64,000 bases of DNA from Thermocrispum agreste DSM 44070. GTDB lineage: Bacteria > Actinomycetota > Actinomycetes > Mycobacteriales > Pseudonocardiaceae. Below are positions 16,810 to 25,078 of the stretch, one piece after another. Position 1 is the stretch's first letter. Each line of letters starts with the position of its first letter. The notes beneath the pieces are model-generated. The model had not been told where the DNA came from. It did not search any database and was given only the letters and a program-made list of their open reading frames with translations. Where the stretch lies: the NCBI RefSeq assembly GCF_000427905.1, contig NZ_ATYX01000006.1, positions 186,001 to 250,000 of the forward strand, read 5' to 3'. A program made the translations under genes and the position numbers.

Positions 16810-17387
16810 CGGCCGCCGCGTTCCGTCATGCCGCGTCCTGTGCCGATCGCGCTCGCGGTGGCGCTTCGCCGGCGCCGGCTTCCCGTGGAGGTCAAGGGAC
16901 CGGTGGTTGCGGTGGCGGGCCGTGGTCGCGGTCAGCTTCGCGTCCCGGGCACTTCCTGGTGCCCGGGACGCCGTTGTCGCTCGTGCCTCGAGCCTTGCGG
17001 CCGGGAGATGTGACGACCACCACTCAGGTGATCTTTGCCCGGCCGCACGGATGCCGACGGGAGCGGCCCGGAGGGTGCTTCCCCGCCCGCGGGCCGCGAT
17101 CACGGTCCTCGCGCGGCGTGCCGGACCCTGGCTCGGCGACGCTGGGCTGACCTGCGATATTGCCGCCCGCCCGTCGCCGGAAATGCGTTCTGAGCGCCCG
17201 CCGACCGCGGTCCAGGAAATTGGGCGGAATGTCCGGTTGTCGGGATTTCGCTCTTTCGGGGGAAATGGTGTGCTGCTGCAGCCACATGACGGTGGCCCGT
17301 TCTGGGTACGTATGCGTGGTGTTTGGCCGAGCGCGCTGCCGCGCGTAGCGTGGCCCGACGCGAATGGAACCGGCGGAAGGGGAACGG
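16810..17387. other. Non-coding stretch before the MHS transporter gene
   Basis: About 580 bp. The stretch near 17230-17330 is locally less GC-rich and probably holds the transporter promoter. No supportable gene on either strand. Confidence 0.5.
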
Positions 17388-18782
17388 ATGTCAGAACAGG
17401 ATTCCGCGACCGGGCACCGCGGCGAGGGCAGTATCGCGACGGATCGACGGGGCCTGCGCAAAGTCATCGGGGGATCGGCCATCGGAAACGGGATCGAGTG
17501 GTACGACTACGCGATCTACGGCTTCCTGGCCACGGCCATCCAGGCCAACTTCCTGCCCGCCCCCATGGATCGGTCCACCACCGGGACGATCATCACGTTC
17601 GTGATCTTCGCGGTGCCGTTCCTGTTCCGTCCGCTGGGCGGCGCCATCTTCGGTGCACTGGGTGATCGTGTCGGCAGGCAGAAGATCCTGGCGCTGACCG
17701 TCCTGCTGATTTCCGGGGGAACGTTCCTGATCGGCGTCCTGCCCGGATTCAGCGTGCTCGGCTGGCTCGCGCCGTTCATTCTGGTGCTGCTGCGCGTGGT
17801 GCAGGGACTGGCCGCCGGCGGGGAGTACGGCGGGGCCGCGACGTTCATGGCCGAGCACGCGCCGGACAACAAACGCGGCTTCTACGGAAGCTTCCTGGAA
17901 TTCGGCACGCTTTCCGGCTTCCTGGCCGGTTCGCTGCTCGGTTCCGCGCTGCAGGCGTTCATGTCGGCCGAGGCGTTTCTTGCGTGGGGGTGGCGCATTC
18001 CGTTCCTGCTGGCGGCGCCGATCGGCCTGTTCGGCCTGTACATGCGGGCCAAGCTGGAGGAGAGCCCGGTGTTCACCGAGCTGGTGGCCGAGGGCAAGCA
18101 GGAGCACGAAACCAAGACGCAGCTGCGCGACCTGGTGAAACACTGGCGCCCGATAGCGATCTGCGCGGGCATGGTGTTCATGCTGAACGTGCACAACTAC
18201 ACGTTGTTCGTCTACATGGTCGAATACCTGGCCGACCCGGAGCGCGGCGGCTTGTCCGGCAGCTGGAGCCTGGGCCTGACCGCGATCATGTACGCGGTGA
18301 TGATGATCCTGATGCCGCTCGGCGGCGCCGCATCCGACCGCTTCGGCCGGAAACCGTCCTGGTACTTGTCCGGGATCAGCCTTTTCCTGCTGGCGCTGCC
18401 CGCCTTCTACTTCCTGCTGCACGGGAATCTGCTCGTCAAGATCATCGCCTTGCTGGTGCTCGGCATCTGCTATGTGCCGCAGCTGTCGACCATTTCGGCG
18501 ACGTTCCCGGCGCTGTTCCCGACCCACGTGCGATTCACCGCCTTCGCGTTGACCTACAACGTGGCGACGGCGGTCGCAGGCGGGCCCACCCCGGCGATCA
18601 ACGAAGCGTTGACGACGTCGTGGACGGACTACTTCCCGGCGTTCTACATGATGGGGGCCAGCATCATCGGCATCGTCGCGGTCTACTTCGCACCGGAGAC
18701 GGCGGGCGCGTCGCTGCGGGGCACCGAGATTCCTGATGCCAAGCGGTCCAAGCGTGCGCGGGTGGTTCCCGCGCCTGCGTAG
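17388..18782 (+). CDS. MHS-family MFS metabolite:H+ symporter (ProP-like)
   Basis: 464 residues, 12 transmembrane helices. The N-terminal motif GSAIGNGIEWYDYAIYGFLA, loop 2-3 motif GALGDRVGRQKIL and QGLAAGGEYGGAATFMAEHAP are diagnostic of the metabolite:H+ symporter family, which includes proline/betaine (ProP), ketoglutarate and shikimate carriers. The substrate cannot be told. The ATG at 17388 has GGAAGGGGA upstream, and an earlier in-frame start adds eight unlikely residues. A strong terminator follows. Confidence 0.92.
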   Translation: MSEQDSATGHRGEGSIATDRRGLRKVIGGSAIGNGIEWYDYAIYGFLATAIQANFLPAPMDRSTTGTIITFVIFAVPFLFRPLGGAIFGALGDRVGRQKILALTVLLISGGTFLIGVLPGFSVLGWLAPFILVLLRVVQGLAAGGEYGGAATFMAEHAPDNKRGFYGSFLEFGTLSGFLAGSLLGSALQAFMSAEAFLAWGWRIPFLLAAPIGLFGLYMRAKLEESPVFTELVAEGKQEHETKTQLRDLVKHWRPIAICAGMVFMLNVHNYTLFVYMVEYLADPERGGLSGSWSLGLTAIMYAVMMILMPLGGAASDRFGRKPSWYLSGISLFLLALPAFYFLLHGNLLVKIIALLVLGICYVPQLSTISATFPALFPTHVRFTAFALTYNVATAVAGGPTPAINEALTTSWTDYFPAFYMMGASIIGIVAVYFAPETAGASLRGTEIPDAKRSKRARVVPAPA

Positions 18783-18806
18783 TGGCCGCACACCCCTGGC
18801 TCGGCG

Positions 18807-18842
18807 AAAACGGGCTTTCCGTCGCGGCGGAAAGCCCGTTTT
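18807..18842 (+). terminator. Intrinsic terminator after the MHS transporter gene
   Basis: 15-bp perfect stem AAAACGGGCTTTCCG/CGGAAAGCCCGTTTT with a 6-nt loop. It is A/T-flanked on both sides, so it can act in both directions for the convergent small gene at 18877-19002. Confidence 0.88.
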
Positions 18843-18876
18843 CCATGGTCGTGGCCGCGCTGCGGCGCTGCTTCTT

Positions 18877-19002
18877 TCAGTGAGTGCGGCAATTGCGCTT
18901 GGGCAGCCGGAACCCGCGCTTGGCCCACCACGCCAGGCCCGATGCCAAGGCGAACAGAATGCCGATCTCCGCCGCCAGCATCGTCACCAGGGACTCGGTC
19001 AA
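18877..19002 (-). CDS. 41-residue single-helix membrane protein (TTG start)
   Basis: Read on the minus strand, an AGGAGG sequence sits 7 nt before a TTG that opens LTESLVTMLAAEIGILFALA, then SGLAWWAKRGFRLPKRNCRTH and stop. It is one hydrophobic helix followed by a basic, cytoplasmic-looking tail. The excellent ribosome-binding site and the terminator just past its stop support a real gene. It converges on the MHS transporter. It could be a transporter-associated small subunit, but that is only a guess from position. Confidence 0.6.
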   Translation of the reverse strand: MTESLVTMLAAEIGILFALASGLAWWAKRGFRLPKRNCRTH

Positions 19003-19253
19003 TTCGTGCCCTCCTTGCGAGTGTGATACCCCCACCCGTTTCATCGCCCGGGCAATGGCGGGTATTTCCGTTCCGCGTGGTGAGACCGGTCACCGCCTGA
19101 CCCGCCGACGGCAAGGGTGGTCAGAGGTTCACAAGCGCCAGCGCGCCCGCGCTCCGGGCGAACCGGTGCGACGAAGGACCGGGCACTGGCAGGTGGCTAC
19201 TCTCGGCTGGTGGGGCGCACACTGTCGGTATCGCGCCATGGCAAGGTTGTGAC

Positions 19254-19988
19254 GTGACCGACGTCGTCTTCCAAGCCGCCCCGACTGCCCGACAGCACAC
19301 CGTCGCGGACATCGTCCAGCACATCGTGCAGCAGACCGTGGCCAACCGGATGGAACCGGGCGACCGATTTCCCCCGGAGCGGCAGCTGGTCGAACAACTC
19401 GGCGTGGGACGCACGGTCTTGCGCGACGCCATGAAGTGCCTGAACGTGCTGGGGTTCGTGGAGGTCCGCCAAGGTGACGGGACGTACCTGGCCGAGGCTG
19501 GAGCGACGCTGCTGTCCCGGACGGTCTCGTGGGGCCTGTTGCTCGGTGGCCGCCAGGCATGGGAACTCGTCGAGGCGCGGCACTTCGTGGAGGTGGCCCT
19601 CGCCCGGCTGGCTGCCCAGCGGCGCACCGAAGACGACATCGCAGCCATCGACCGTTGCCTCGACCGGATGGCCACCCCGGATTCGGCCGACGAATTCGCG
19701 AAAGCCGAAGGTGAGTTCCACGCCGCCATCGCCGCGGCGAGTCACAACGCGCCACTGCAATCGGTGTTCCACGCCGTCATGAACCTGCTCGACGGCAGAA
19801 TTCAGCACGTGATCAGGCGTGCGGAAGACGTGCACATCGTCGTCGACCAGTACCGCGCGATCGCCGACGCCATCGAGGCAGGGGACGAACGGATGGCCAG
19901 CGCCAAGATGGCGGGTCACATCGCCTACGTCACCGCACTGCTCGGGGAGTCACTGGCCGAGCGAGCCGAGGCAGCCCCGGTCAGCTGA
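19254..19988 (+). CDS. GntR/FadR-family transcriptional regulator
   Basis: 244 residues. An N-terminal winged helix (DRFPPERQLVEQLGVGRTVLRDAMKCLNVLGFVEVRQGDGTYL, ~38-80) is followed by an FCD all-helical ligand domain (EARHFVEVALARLAAQ; EFHAAIAAASHN; HRAI-like segment YRAIADAIEAGD). The D-x3-H-x3-H metal-binding pattern of FCD domains is only partly clear. The GTG at 19254 is taken as start. The gene is monocistronic, 250 bp after the small membrane ORF region. The target may be the MHS transporter upstream, which is unproven. Confidence 0.88.
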   Translation: MTDVVFQAAPTARQHTVADIVQHIVQQTVANRMEPGDRFPPERQLVEQLGVGRTVLRDAMKCLNVLGFVEVRQGDGTYLAEAGATLLSRTVSWGLLLGGRQAWELVEARHFVEVALARLAAQRRTEDDIAAIDRCLDRMATPDSADEFAKAEGEFHAAIAAASHNAPLQSVFHAVMNLLDGRIQHVIRRAEDVHIVVDQYRAIADAIEAGDERMASAKMAGHIAYVTALLGESLAERAEAAPVS

Positions 19989-20234
19989 GGTGACCGAGGC
20001 AGGCGAGGTCGAGGGCGCCGAACGGGCGCGTGCCGTGTGCCCGCACGGTGCTCGCCAGGTGCCGCCTGGCTGGTCGCACCCCGGAGGACAGCGACTTTTC
20101 ACGGCCCACGTCGGGCTGCGGATGTCTGCTGGCACACAGGGCTGCGGATGCCTGCCGAAAAGGATCTTGCCGGTCGCCGCGAATTTTCCGGAACCGGAAT
20201 TCCCCCTGCCGCGTCGGACGAATTGCTGGTGTAG

Positions 20235-20702
20235 GTGGCCCGATGTACTGTCTCAGCACTGCGAGAGCCGGAAGTGCTGGGGAAGGCTGGCGAGTTGACT
20301 CACGAACCCGACAGGCCGACGGGGGCAGAGCACGAAGGACATCTCCACGAGGCGGCCATGCGGCACGCCGAGGCCTACGACAACGCGTCGGATCAGGCGG
20401 AGCGGCGGAAAGCGCTCGGCCGCCTCGTTCCTTCCGCGCTGGCCGTGATCGTCGTGGAGTGGCTGCGTGACATCGCGCTGTACGGCGCTCTGCTGGCCGG
20501 TGTCGTTGCCGTGTTCGCCGGCTTGACCGCATCGAGTTCCGGCTGGAAGGCCGGGCTCGTCGCGGCCGGAGTCGCCGGCGTCGTCGTGGCGCTGGTGGCG
20601 AAGCTTCGGCGCTGGCGTCCCTGGGCTCAGTGGGTCACCTACCTGGCCGTCGTGGCGGTCGACGTCGGGCTCGTCGTCCTCATGGAGCAGGCGACGGGCT
20701 GA
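20235..20702 (+). CDS. Small membrane protein with two or three helices
   Basis: 155 residues from a GTG at 20235. A TTG at 20295 would remove 20 poorly conserved-looking residues and is an equally good start. A charged N-terminal region with AEAYDNASDQAERRKALGRL precedes hydrophobic segments (IALYGALLAGVVAVFAGL, LVAAGVAGVVVALVAKL, WVTYLAVVAVDVGLVVLM). No family is recognised. It precedes the WXG100-like genes by 43 bp on the same strand and may be in their operon. Confidence 0.6.
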   Translation: MARCTVSALREPEVLGKAGELTHEPDRPTGAEHEGHLHEAAMRHAEAYDNASDQAERRKALGRLVPSALAVIVVEWLRDIALYGALLAGVVAVFAGLTASSSGWKAGLVAAGVAGVVVALVAKLRRWRPWAQWVTYLAVVAVDVGLVVLMEQATG

Positions 20703-20745
20703 CCGCGAGGCGAGGTCCGCAGGCACGAGCGAAGGGGAGAAGCAG

Positions 20746-21738
20746 GTGGGTTACACGGTCGAGCGAGCCGATCTCCGCGGCTGGGCGAAGGAAGTCGGGA
20801 ACGTCGCCTCCGACATGGGAAGCGCACACGACTACGCGCAGAGCAACATCGCCGACGGCGACTTCGGGCGGATTCTCGAACTGATCACCGATCCGTACGA
20901 GCAGATGATCCCGAAGTTCCACGAGGTGCTGCGGGAGGACCACACCCGCCTGCAGAAGACCAGCAAGGCGCTCGCCGCCGCCGAACGGACCTACAAGGAC
21001 ATGGAGGACGCGGCGCGCAACGACTTCACCAAGCTGGACAAGGGCGATCCCGGCCGGGTGGAGGACGACGGCGAGTCGAAGTCGTTCAGCCACCAGGACG
21101 GCTCCGCGGAGCTGACCGCGCCCAGCTCCGAGGTCGGGCCGCCGCCCGAGGTCTCCTTCGGCTTCGCGCTGGACAAGGTCTGCGAGCTGGTCAGCTACGT
21201 CGGCGGGCCGGACATCCGGGAGGAAGTCGCCAAGTGGATCACCGGTGACACGGAGAAGGCGGCCCGTCAGGCCGACGCGTGGAACAAGCTCGCCGCCTGC
21301 ACCGACGTCAGCAAGGAGAACTTGGCGAAAGGCCAGCAGGTGATCGACGGCACCTGGTCCGGCGACGGAGCGACCGCGGCCAGGAAGCAGATCCAGAAGT
21401 GGCTCGAGGCGCTGGGCGACCAGGCTTCCGGCATGCGCAAGATGAGCGAGCACCTGCTCGACTCGACCAAGCAGGCGCTGCAGATGGCCCAGGTGGTGGT
21501 GGACATCGTCAAGACGGTCGTGGACCTGGCGTCCGCGGCGCTGTCCAACGCCGCCATTCCCGGTTACGGGCAGTGGAAGCTGATCAAGTCCGCCAAGGAG
21601 GCGGTGCAGATGATCTGGAAGGCCATCAAGGTGATCAAGGTGTTCTGGGACGCGCTGAAGATGATCATCGACTCGATCAAGATGATCGCGAACCAGATCA
21701 CGCTCGAGTCGCTGCCCCCGGCCCCGAAGGCGGCATGA
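20746..21738 (+). CDS. WXG100-superfamily-like protein (type VII secretion type), 330 aa
   Basis: Two helical regions: residues 1-100, an EspC/LXG-like helical hairpin (ERADLRGWAKEVGNVASDMG ... AAERTYKDMEDAARNDF), and residues ~165-260 with the turn GTWSGDGATAARKQ, which corresponds to the W-x-G hairpin of WXG100 proteins. A hydrophobic/amphipathic C-terminus (VVDIVKTVVDLASAALSNAA) follows. Start GTG with GGGGAG upstream. Long WXG100-like proteins can be type VII secretion substrates. No EccC/EccD genes are in the window. The next gene begins 1 bp after the stop. Confidence 0.7.
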   Translation: MGYTVERADLRGWAKEVGNVASDMGSAHDYAQSNIADGDFGRILELITDPYEQMIPKFHEVLREDHTRLQKTSKALAAAERTYKDMEDAARNDFTKLDKGDPGRVEDDGESKSFSHQDGSAELTAPSSEVGPPPEVSFGFALDKVCELVSYVGGPDIREEVAKWITGDTEKAARQADAWNKLAACTDVSKENLAKGQQVIDGTWSGDGATAARKQIQKWLEALGDQASGMRKMSEHLLDSTKQALQMAQVVVDIVKTVVDLASAALSNAAIPGYGQWKLIKSAKEAVQMIWKAIKVIKVFWDALKMIIDSIKMIANQITLESLPPAPKAA

Positions 21739-21739
21739 C

Positions 21740-22243
21740 ATGGCCACCGACTTCTCCGCCTACGACGACGCGATCCGGAACGCCTTCCGCGAGCTGAACG
21801 CCACCATCGCCGAGGCGCGGCGCGAGCTGGAGCGCTTCAAGGAGCGCAACAAGCCGACCGACGAGGAGATCAGCGAGCTGCACCGGCTGGCTCGCAGCGG
21901 CGAGCTGGGCGAGGACATGCGGGAGCTGGCCCGCCTGGTCGACGCCGGTGAGGACTCCTGGCAGGCGGTGTTCTCCGGCGAGTCGCCGAACCGGGACCTG
22001 CTGCACGCTCACCTGGACCGGATGATGGCGCAGAACCGGGATGCGGTCGCCGAGGCGCTCGCCGACGACCCGGAGCTGGAAGAGGCCCGGCGCGAAGTCG
22101 AGGGTGACGGACCCGGGGCGCCGCCTGCTCCGCCGGGGGCGCGGGGTCAGGCGAGCTCGGGCCCGGCCCGGCCGCCGCGGCGCGACGAGCCGGAAGACGA
22201 CGACGGCATCGACGACTTCGACGACTACCACCCGCTGCGGTAG
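21740..22243 (+). CDS. Helical acidic protein paired with the WXG100-like gene
   Basis: 167 residues. A coiled-coil-like N-terminal half (RELNATIAEARRELERFKERNKPTDEE) is followed by a Pro/Gly-rich linker and a very acidic end (DEPEDDDGIDDFDDYHPLR). Nothing is recognised. The 1-bp spacing from the WXG100-like gene indicates coupled translation, and it may be the cytoplasmic partner or chaperone of that protein (inference from position only). Confidence 0.65.
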   Translation: MATDFSAYDDAIRNAFRELNATIAEARRELERFKERNKPTDEEISELHRLARSGELGEDMRELARLVDAGEDSWQAVFSGESPNRDLLHAHLDRMMAQNRDAVAEALADDPELEEARREVEGDGPGAPPAPPGARGQASSGPARPPRRDEPEDDDGIDDFDDYHPLR

Positions 22244-22245
22244 GC

Positions 22246-22326
22246 GGGGCGGAAAGTCCCCGGTCGCAGGTCCTGTGCGCTGCCGACTTTCTGCCGCAGC
22301 AGGCCCTGCGTGCCGCCGCCTAGCGT
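22246..22326 (+). promoter_or_regulatory. DosR/DevR-type promoter P4 (DUF1876 gene), two boxes
   Basis: Distal box on the opposite strand GGGGACTTTCCGCCCC (22261-22246). Proximal box CCGACTTTCTGCCGC starts at 22283, 38 nt before the -10 TAGCGT (22321-22326). Predicted leader ~80 nt to the ATG at 22412. Confidence 0.65.
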
Positions 22327-22411
22327 CGCTGTCAGGCGCATCAGGGCGGTCCCGCACGGTTGCACCGGCACATCGGGCCGGTCGGCGCGGCCGGCCAGGA
22401 GGGTGGTTGCC

Positions 22412-22678
22412 ATGCCGGAGGCGAAGACCTGGACCGTGGAGATCGTCATCGACGAGCACGAGCGGCAGACCAGGGCACGGGCCGAACTGCGCACCACGGA
22501 CGCGGCCACGGTCGGCACCGGCCTCGCCAGGCGGAACCCGCACGACGAGGACGTTCCGGCGATCGGCGACGAGCTGGCGGTGGCGCGCGCCCTGGCGGAC
22601 CTGTCGCACCAGCTCGTCGAGCAGGCCTCGGCCGACATCGAGGCCGTGACGCATCGGCCCACCTCGCTCGTCGAGTAG
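22412..22678 (+). CDS. DUF1876 protein (Rv1738/Rv2632c family)
   Basis: 88 residues: MPEAKTWTVEIVIDEHERQT ... GTGLARRNPHDEDVPAIGDE ... ARALADLSHQLVEQASADIE. This is the DUF1876 pattern of M. tuberculosis Rv1738, one of the most strongly DosR-induced genes, whose structure resembles ribosome hibernation factors (family knowledge). The ATG at 22412 is preceded by AGGAGGG and matches the family N-terminus. Two DosR-like boxes and TAGCGT lie upstream. Cytoplasmic. Confidence 0.9.
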   Translation: MPEAKTWTVEIVIDEHERQTRARAELRTTDAATVGTGLARRNPHDEDVPAIGDELAVARALADLSHQLVEQASADIEAVTHRPTSLVE

Positions 22679-22693
22679 CGAACCGGGCGATCC

Positions 22694-23302
22694 TCAGCCG
22701 GTACCGACCGTGGTGCGCCCGTCCGTGCTGGGCTCCGGGGCGGCGTCGGTGAGCTCGACGCTCACCACGCCGGGCACCGTGCGCGCGATCGCTTCCACGA
22801 CGAGCCGTTCGGCGTGGTCCCGGAACTTCCCGGAGATGGTGACCGCTCCTGCCACCGACCTCACCCGCCACGGCAGGCGCAGATTGGTGTACTCGGTCAG
22901 CAGCCGGGCGACACCGGCCTGGATCGCGTCGTCCGGCCGCACCAGCGGCCTGAGCAGGTCACGCCTGCTGATGATCCCGACGAGTTCGCCGTCGCGGACC
23001 ACCGGCAGGCAGCGCAGGCGGTTGTCGATCATCAGGTGTACGAGCTCGTGCATGTCGGCGTCCGGCGTGGTGACCTCCACCGGGTGCTTCATCACGTCGG
23101 CGACGGTGCCGGTCATGCCGTCGTCGCGGATGCTTGCGGCCAGCGCGTCCTGTTCGGTGATCACGCCGACCACCTGTCCGCGGTCGTCCACCACCGGAAG
23201 GCCCGCGAAACCGTTCTCCACCAGCTCGTGGATCGCTTCGCGTACCGGGGTGTCCGGGCTGACGGTGACGACCGGCCTGGTCATGATCTCGGCGGCTCGC
23301 AT
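22694..23302 (-). CDS. CBS-pair plus BON-domain protein, copy 1
   Basis: 202 residues. Two CBS motifs (MTRPVVTVSPDTPVREAIHELVENGFAGLPVVDDRG, 7-45; VMKHPVEVTTPDADMHELVHLMIDNRLRCLPVVRDG, ~70-106) form one adenine-nucleotide-binding Bateman module. A C-terminal BON domain (VRSVAGAVTISGKFRDHAERLVVEAI) follows. CBS-BON proteins belong to the DosR regulon set in mycobacteria. Start ATG 23302, with AAGGTG upstream; an in-frame GTG at 23311 is the alternative. Divergent from hsp20, with its own promoter P5. Confidence 0.9.
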   Translation of the reverse strand: MRAAEIMTRPVVTVSPDTPVREAIHELVENGFAGLPVVDDRGQVVGVITEQDALAASIRDDGMTGTVADVMKHPVEVTTPDADMHELVHLMIDNRLRCLPVVRDGELVGIISRRDLLRPLVRPDDAIQAGVARLLTEYTNLRLPWRVRSVAGAVTISGKFRDHAERLVVEAIARTVPGVVSVELTDAAPEPSTDGRTTVGTG

Positions 23303-23334
23303 GGCGTTCACCTTCTTCGGCTCGTGATATCGCG

Positions 23335-23377
23335 ACGGTATGTCGCGGCCGCACCCGCCGCCTCTGCCATTGGTCGG
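23335..23377 (-). promoter_or_regulatory. DosR/DevR-type promoter P5 (CBS-BON copy 1)
   Basis: Minus strand box CCGACCAATGGCAGA (23377-23363), 37 nt from box start to TACCGT (23340-23335). The box is weak on its own; the exact spacing and -10 make it credible. Confidence 0.5.
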
Positions 23378-23421
23378 CGGGGGCAGGGTCTTGTGAACCG
23401 TTCGACCGGCCCCATCGAGTC

Positions 23422-23464
23422 GGGACGTCTGGCACTGCGCTCCGCCGTCGCCGCCGCGTGGAAT
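23422..23464 (+). promoter_or_regulatory. DosR/DevR-type promoter P6 (hsp20-nitroreductase operon)
   Basis: Box GGGACGTCTGGCACT (23422-23436), 37 nt from box start to TGGAAT (23459-23464). Leader of ~48 nt to the ATG at 23519. Confidence 0.65.
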
Positions 23465-23518
23465 CGAGGCAGAAGCATCGAGCCGATGCCCGGTTCACGA
23501 TTCGGAAAGGAGTTCGCC

Positions 23519-23971
23519 ATGGGCTTGCTGTCCCCCCGTCGCCCGCAGCCGCTGCTGCCGGCGCTGTCCGAGCTGTTCGACACCTTCCCGTCGCTGTCCG
23601 GCCTGCCCGCGCTGTTCGACGCGCATGTGCCGCTCATCGAGGACGAGCTCGCGGACGGCCGGTACACGGTGCGAGCCGAACTGCCGGGCATGGACCCGGA
23701 GAAGGACATCACCGTGTCCGTGCGCAACGGCGTGCTGTCCATCGAGGCCGAGCGCACCGAACGCACCACGGGCAAGACCCGGTCCGAGTTCCGCTACGGC
23801 CGGTTCACCCGCTCGATCGCGCTTCCGCCAGGGGCACGCGAGGACGAGGTCGAGGCGTCCTACGACAACGGCATCCTCACCGTCACCGTGGCGCTGGAGG
23901 AGGCGGCGGAGCCGGTGAAGCGGGTGAAGATCACCACCGGGCCTGCCGCGGGGGAAAGCGACCGGGAATGA
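23519..23971 (+). CDS. hsp20: Hsp20/alpha-crystallin small heat-shock protein (HspX-like)
   Basis: A 150-residue ATP-independent chaperone. The alpha-crystallin core runs from about residue 42 (DELADGRYTVRAELPGMDPEKDI) to GILTVTVALE. It resembles M. tuberculosis HspX/Acr in having a short N-terminus with LFDTFPSLSGLPALF. GGAAAGGAG lies 8 nt before the ATG. Its stop overlaps the start of the Acg-like nitroreductase by 4 bp, echoing the neighbouring hspX/acg (Rv2031c/Rv2032) genes of mycobacteria. Confidence 0.93.
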   Translation: MGLLSPRRPQPLLPALSELFDTFPSLSGLPALFDAHVPLIEDELADGRYTVRAELPGMDPEKDITVSVRNGVLSIEAERTERTTGKTRSEFRYGRFTRSIALPPGAREDEVEASYDNGILTVTVALEEAAEPVKRVKITTGPAAGESDRE

Positions 23972-24951
23972 CGATGGCCGAGCCCGTTCCCGACCGGCAG
24001 ACGCTGTGGACGGCTCTGGCGCTGGCCGTGCATGCGCCGTCGGTGCACAACACCCAGCCCTGGCGGTGGCGGTTCGGCCAGCGCAGCGTGCACCTGTATG
24101 CCGATCCGCAACGCTGGCTGCCCGCGACCGATCCCGCCGGGCGCGACATGGTGATGAGCTGTGGCGCTGCCCTGCATCACGCGCGGATCGCGCTGGCCGC
24201 GCTCGGCTGGGCGGGCACAGTGCACCGGCTGCCCAACCCCGCCGACCCGGATCACCTCGCCGCCATCGAACTGCACCGCGAGGAACCGTCCCGCGAGGTT
24301 CTGGCGTTGGCGACGGCGATCCCGCATCGCCGGTCCGACCGGCGTCGGTATGCGTCGTGGCCGGTGCCCGACGCGCGGTACCTGGAGTACGCCGAGCTGG
24401 CGGCCGCCGAAGGCGTGGTGCTCCGGGCGGTGCCGGACGGTGCCGAGCGGCAGGCGCTGGTCGCCGCGATCGCGGAAGCGGACCGGCTGCAGCGCAGCGA
24501 TCCGCGGACCGTCGGCGAGCTGGCCAGCTGGAGCGGCCGGGGCCGGCTCGCCGAGGACGGGGTGCTTGCGGCGAGTGTGGCCGAGGCGGCCGGCTACGGC
24601 GACCTGACGCTGCGCACGTTCGCCGGGACACCGGACACCCCGCCGCCGCCCGACGGGGCGGGCGACCTGCTGGTCCTGGGTACCGCATCGGACGACCGGA
24701 CGGCACAGCTGAAAGCCGGCGAAGCGGCCAGCGCGGTGATGCTCGCCGCCACCACCGACGGCCTGGCCAGCTGCCCGTTGACCCAGCCGTTGGAGGTCGG
24801 CAGCACCCGGGCCATGGTCACCGACGTGCTCGGCGGTGATCTCGTGCCGCACATGGTGATCCGGATCGGCTGGCCGACCCTGGCCGGTCATCCGCTGCCG
24901 AAGACTCCGCGCAGGCCGGCCGACGCGGTGCTCGACACCGAGCCTGCCTGA
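23968..24951 (+). CDS. Acg-family nitroreductase-like protein, copy 1
   Basis: 327 residues. ALAVHAPSVHNTQPWRWRFG is the signature N-terminal motif of the Acg (Rv2032) family, a nitroreductase-fold group that binds FMN but lacks ordinary nitroreductase activity because of a lid over the flavin (family knowledge). PHRRSDRRRYASWPVP and the C-terminal RIGWP are also typical. The ATGA overlap with hsp20 implies translational coupling. Expected to be hypoxia/dormancy-induced through P6. Confidence 0.9.
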   Translation: MTMAEPVPDRQTLWTALALAVHAPSVHNTQPWRWRFGQRSVHLYADPQRWLPATDPAGRDMVMSCGAALHHARIALAALGWAGTVHRLPNPADPDHLAAIELHREEPSREVLALATAIPHRRSDRRRYASWPVPDARYLEYAELAAAEGVVLRAVPDGAERQALVAAIAEADRLQRSDPRTVGELASWSGRGRLAEDGVLAASVAEAAGYGDLTLRTFAGTPDTPPPPDGAGDLLVLGTASDDRTAQLKAGEAASAVMLAATTDGLASCPLTQPLEVGSTRAMVTDVLGGDLVPHMVIRIGWPTLAGHPLPKTPRRPADAVLDTEPA

Positions 24952-25029
24952 TCTGCCCGCGGGTGCGTCGTCGCCGAGCACGGGGTGTGACATGCGCGAG
25001 GTGAAGGGGGCCCGTTGGTCACCGGGCTG

Positions 25030-25072
25030 CGGACTTGTGGCCCTGGCCGGGCGCCTGGCGCTGGGGCAGCGT
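25030..25072 (+). promoter_or_regulatory. DosR/DevR-type promoter P7 (SRPBCC-USP-DUF4389 operon)
   Basis: Box CGGACTTGTGGCCCT (25030-25044), 37 nt from box start to CAGCGT (25067-25072). The sequence CAGCGTCGAGGCATG puts the ATG at +1, nearly the same as TAGCGTCGAAGCATG at P11. Confidence 0.65.
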
Positions 25073-25078
25073 CGAGGC

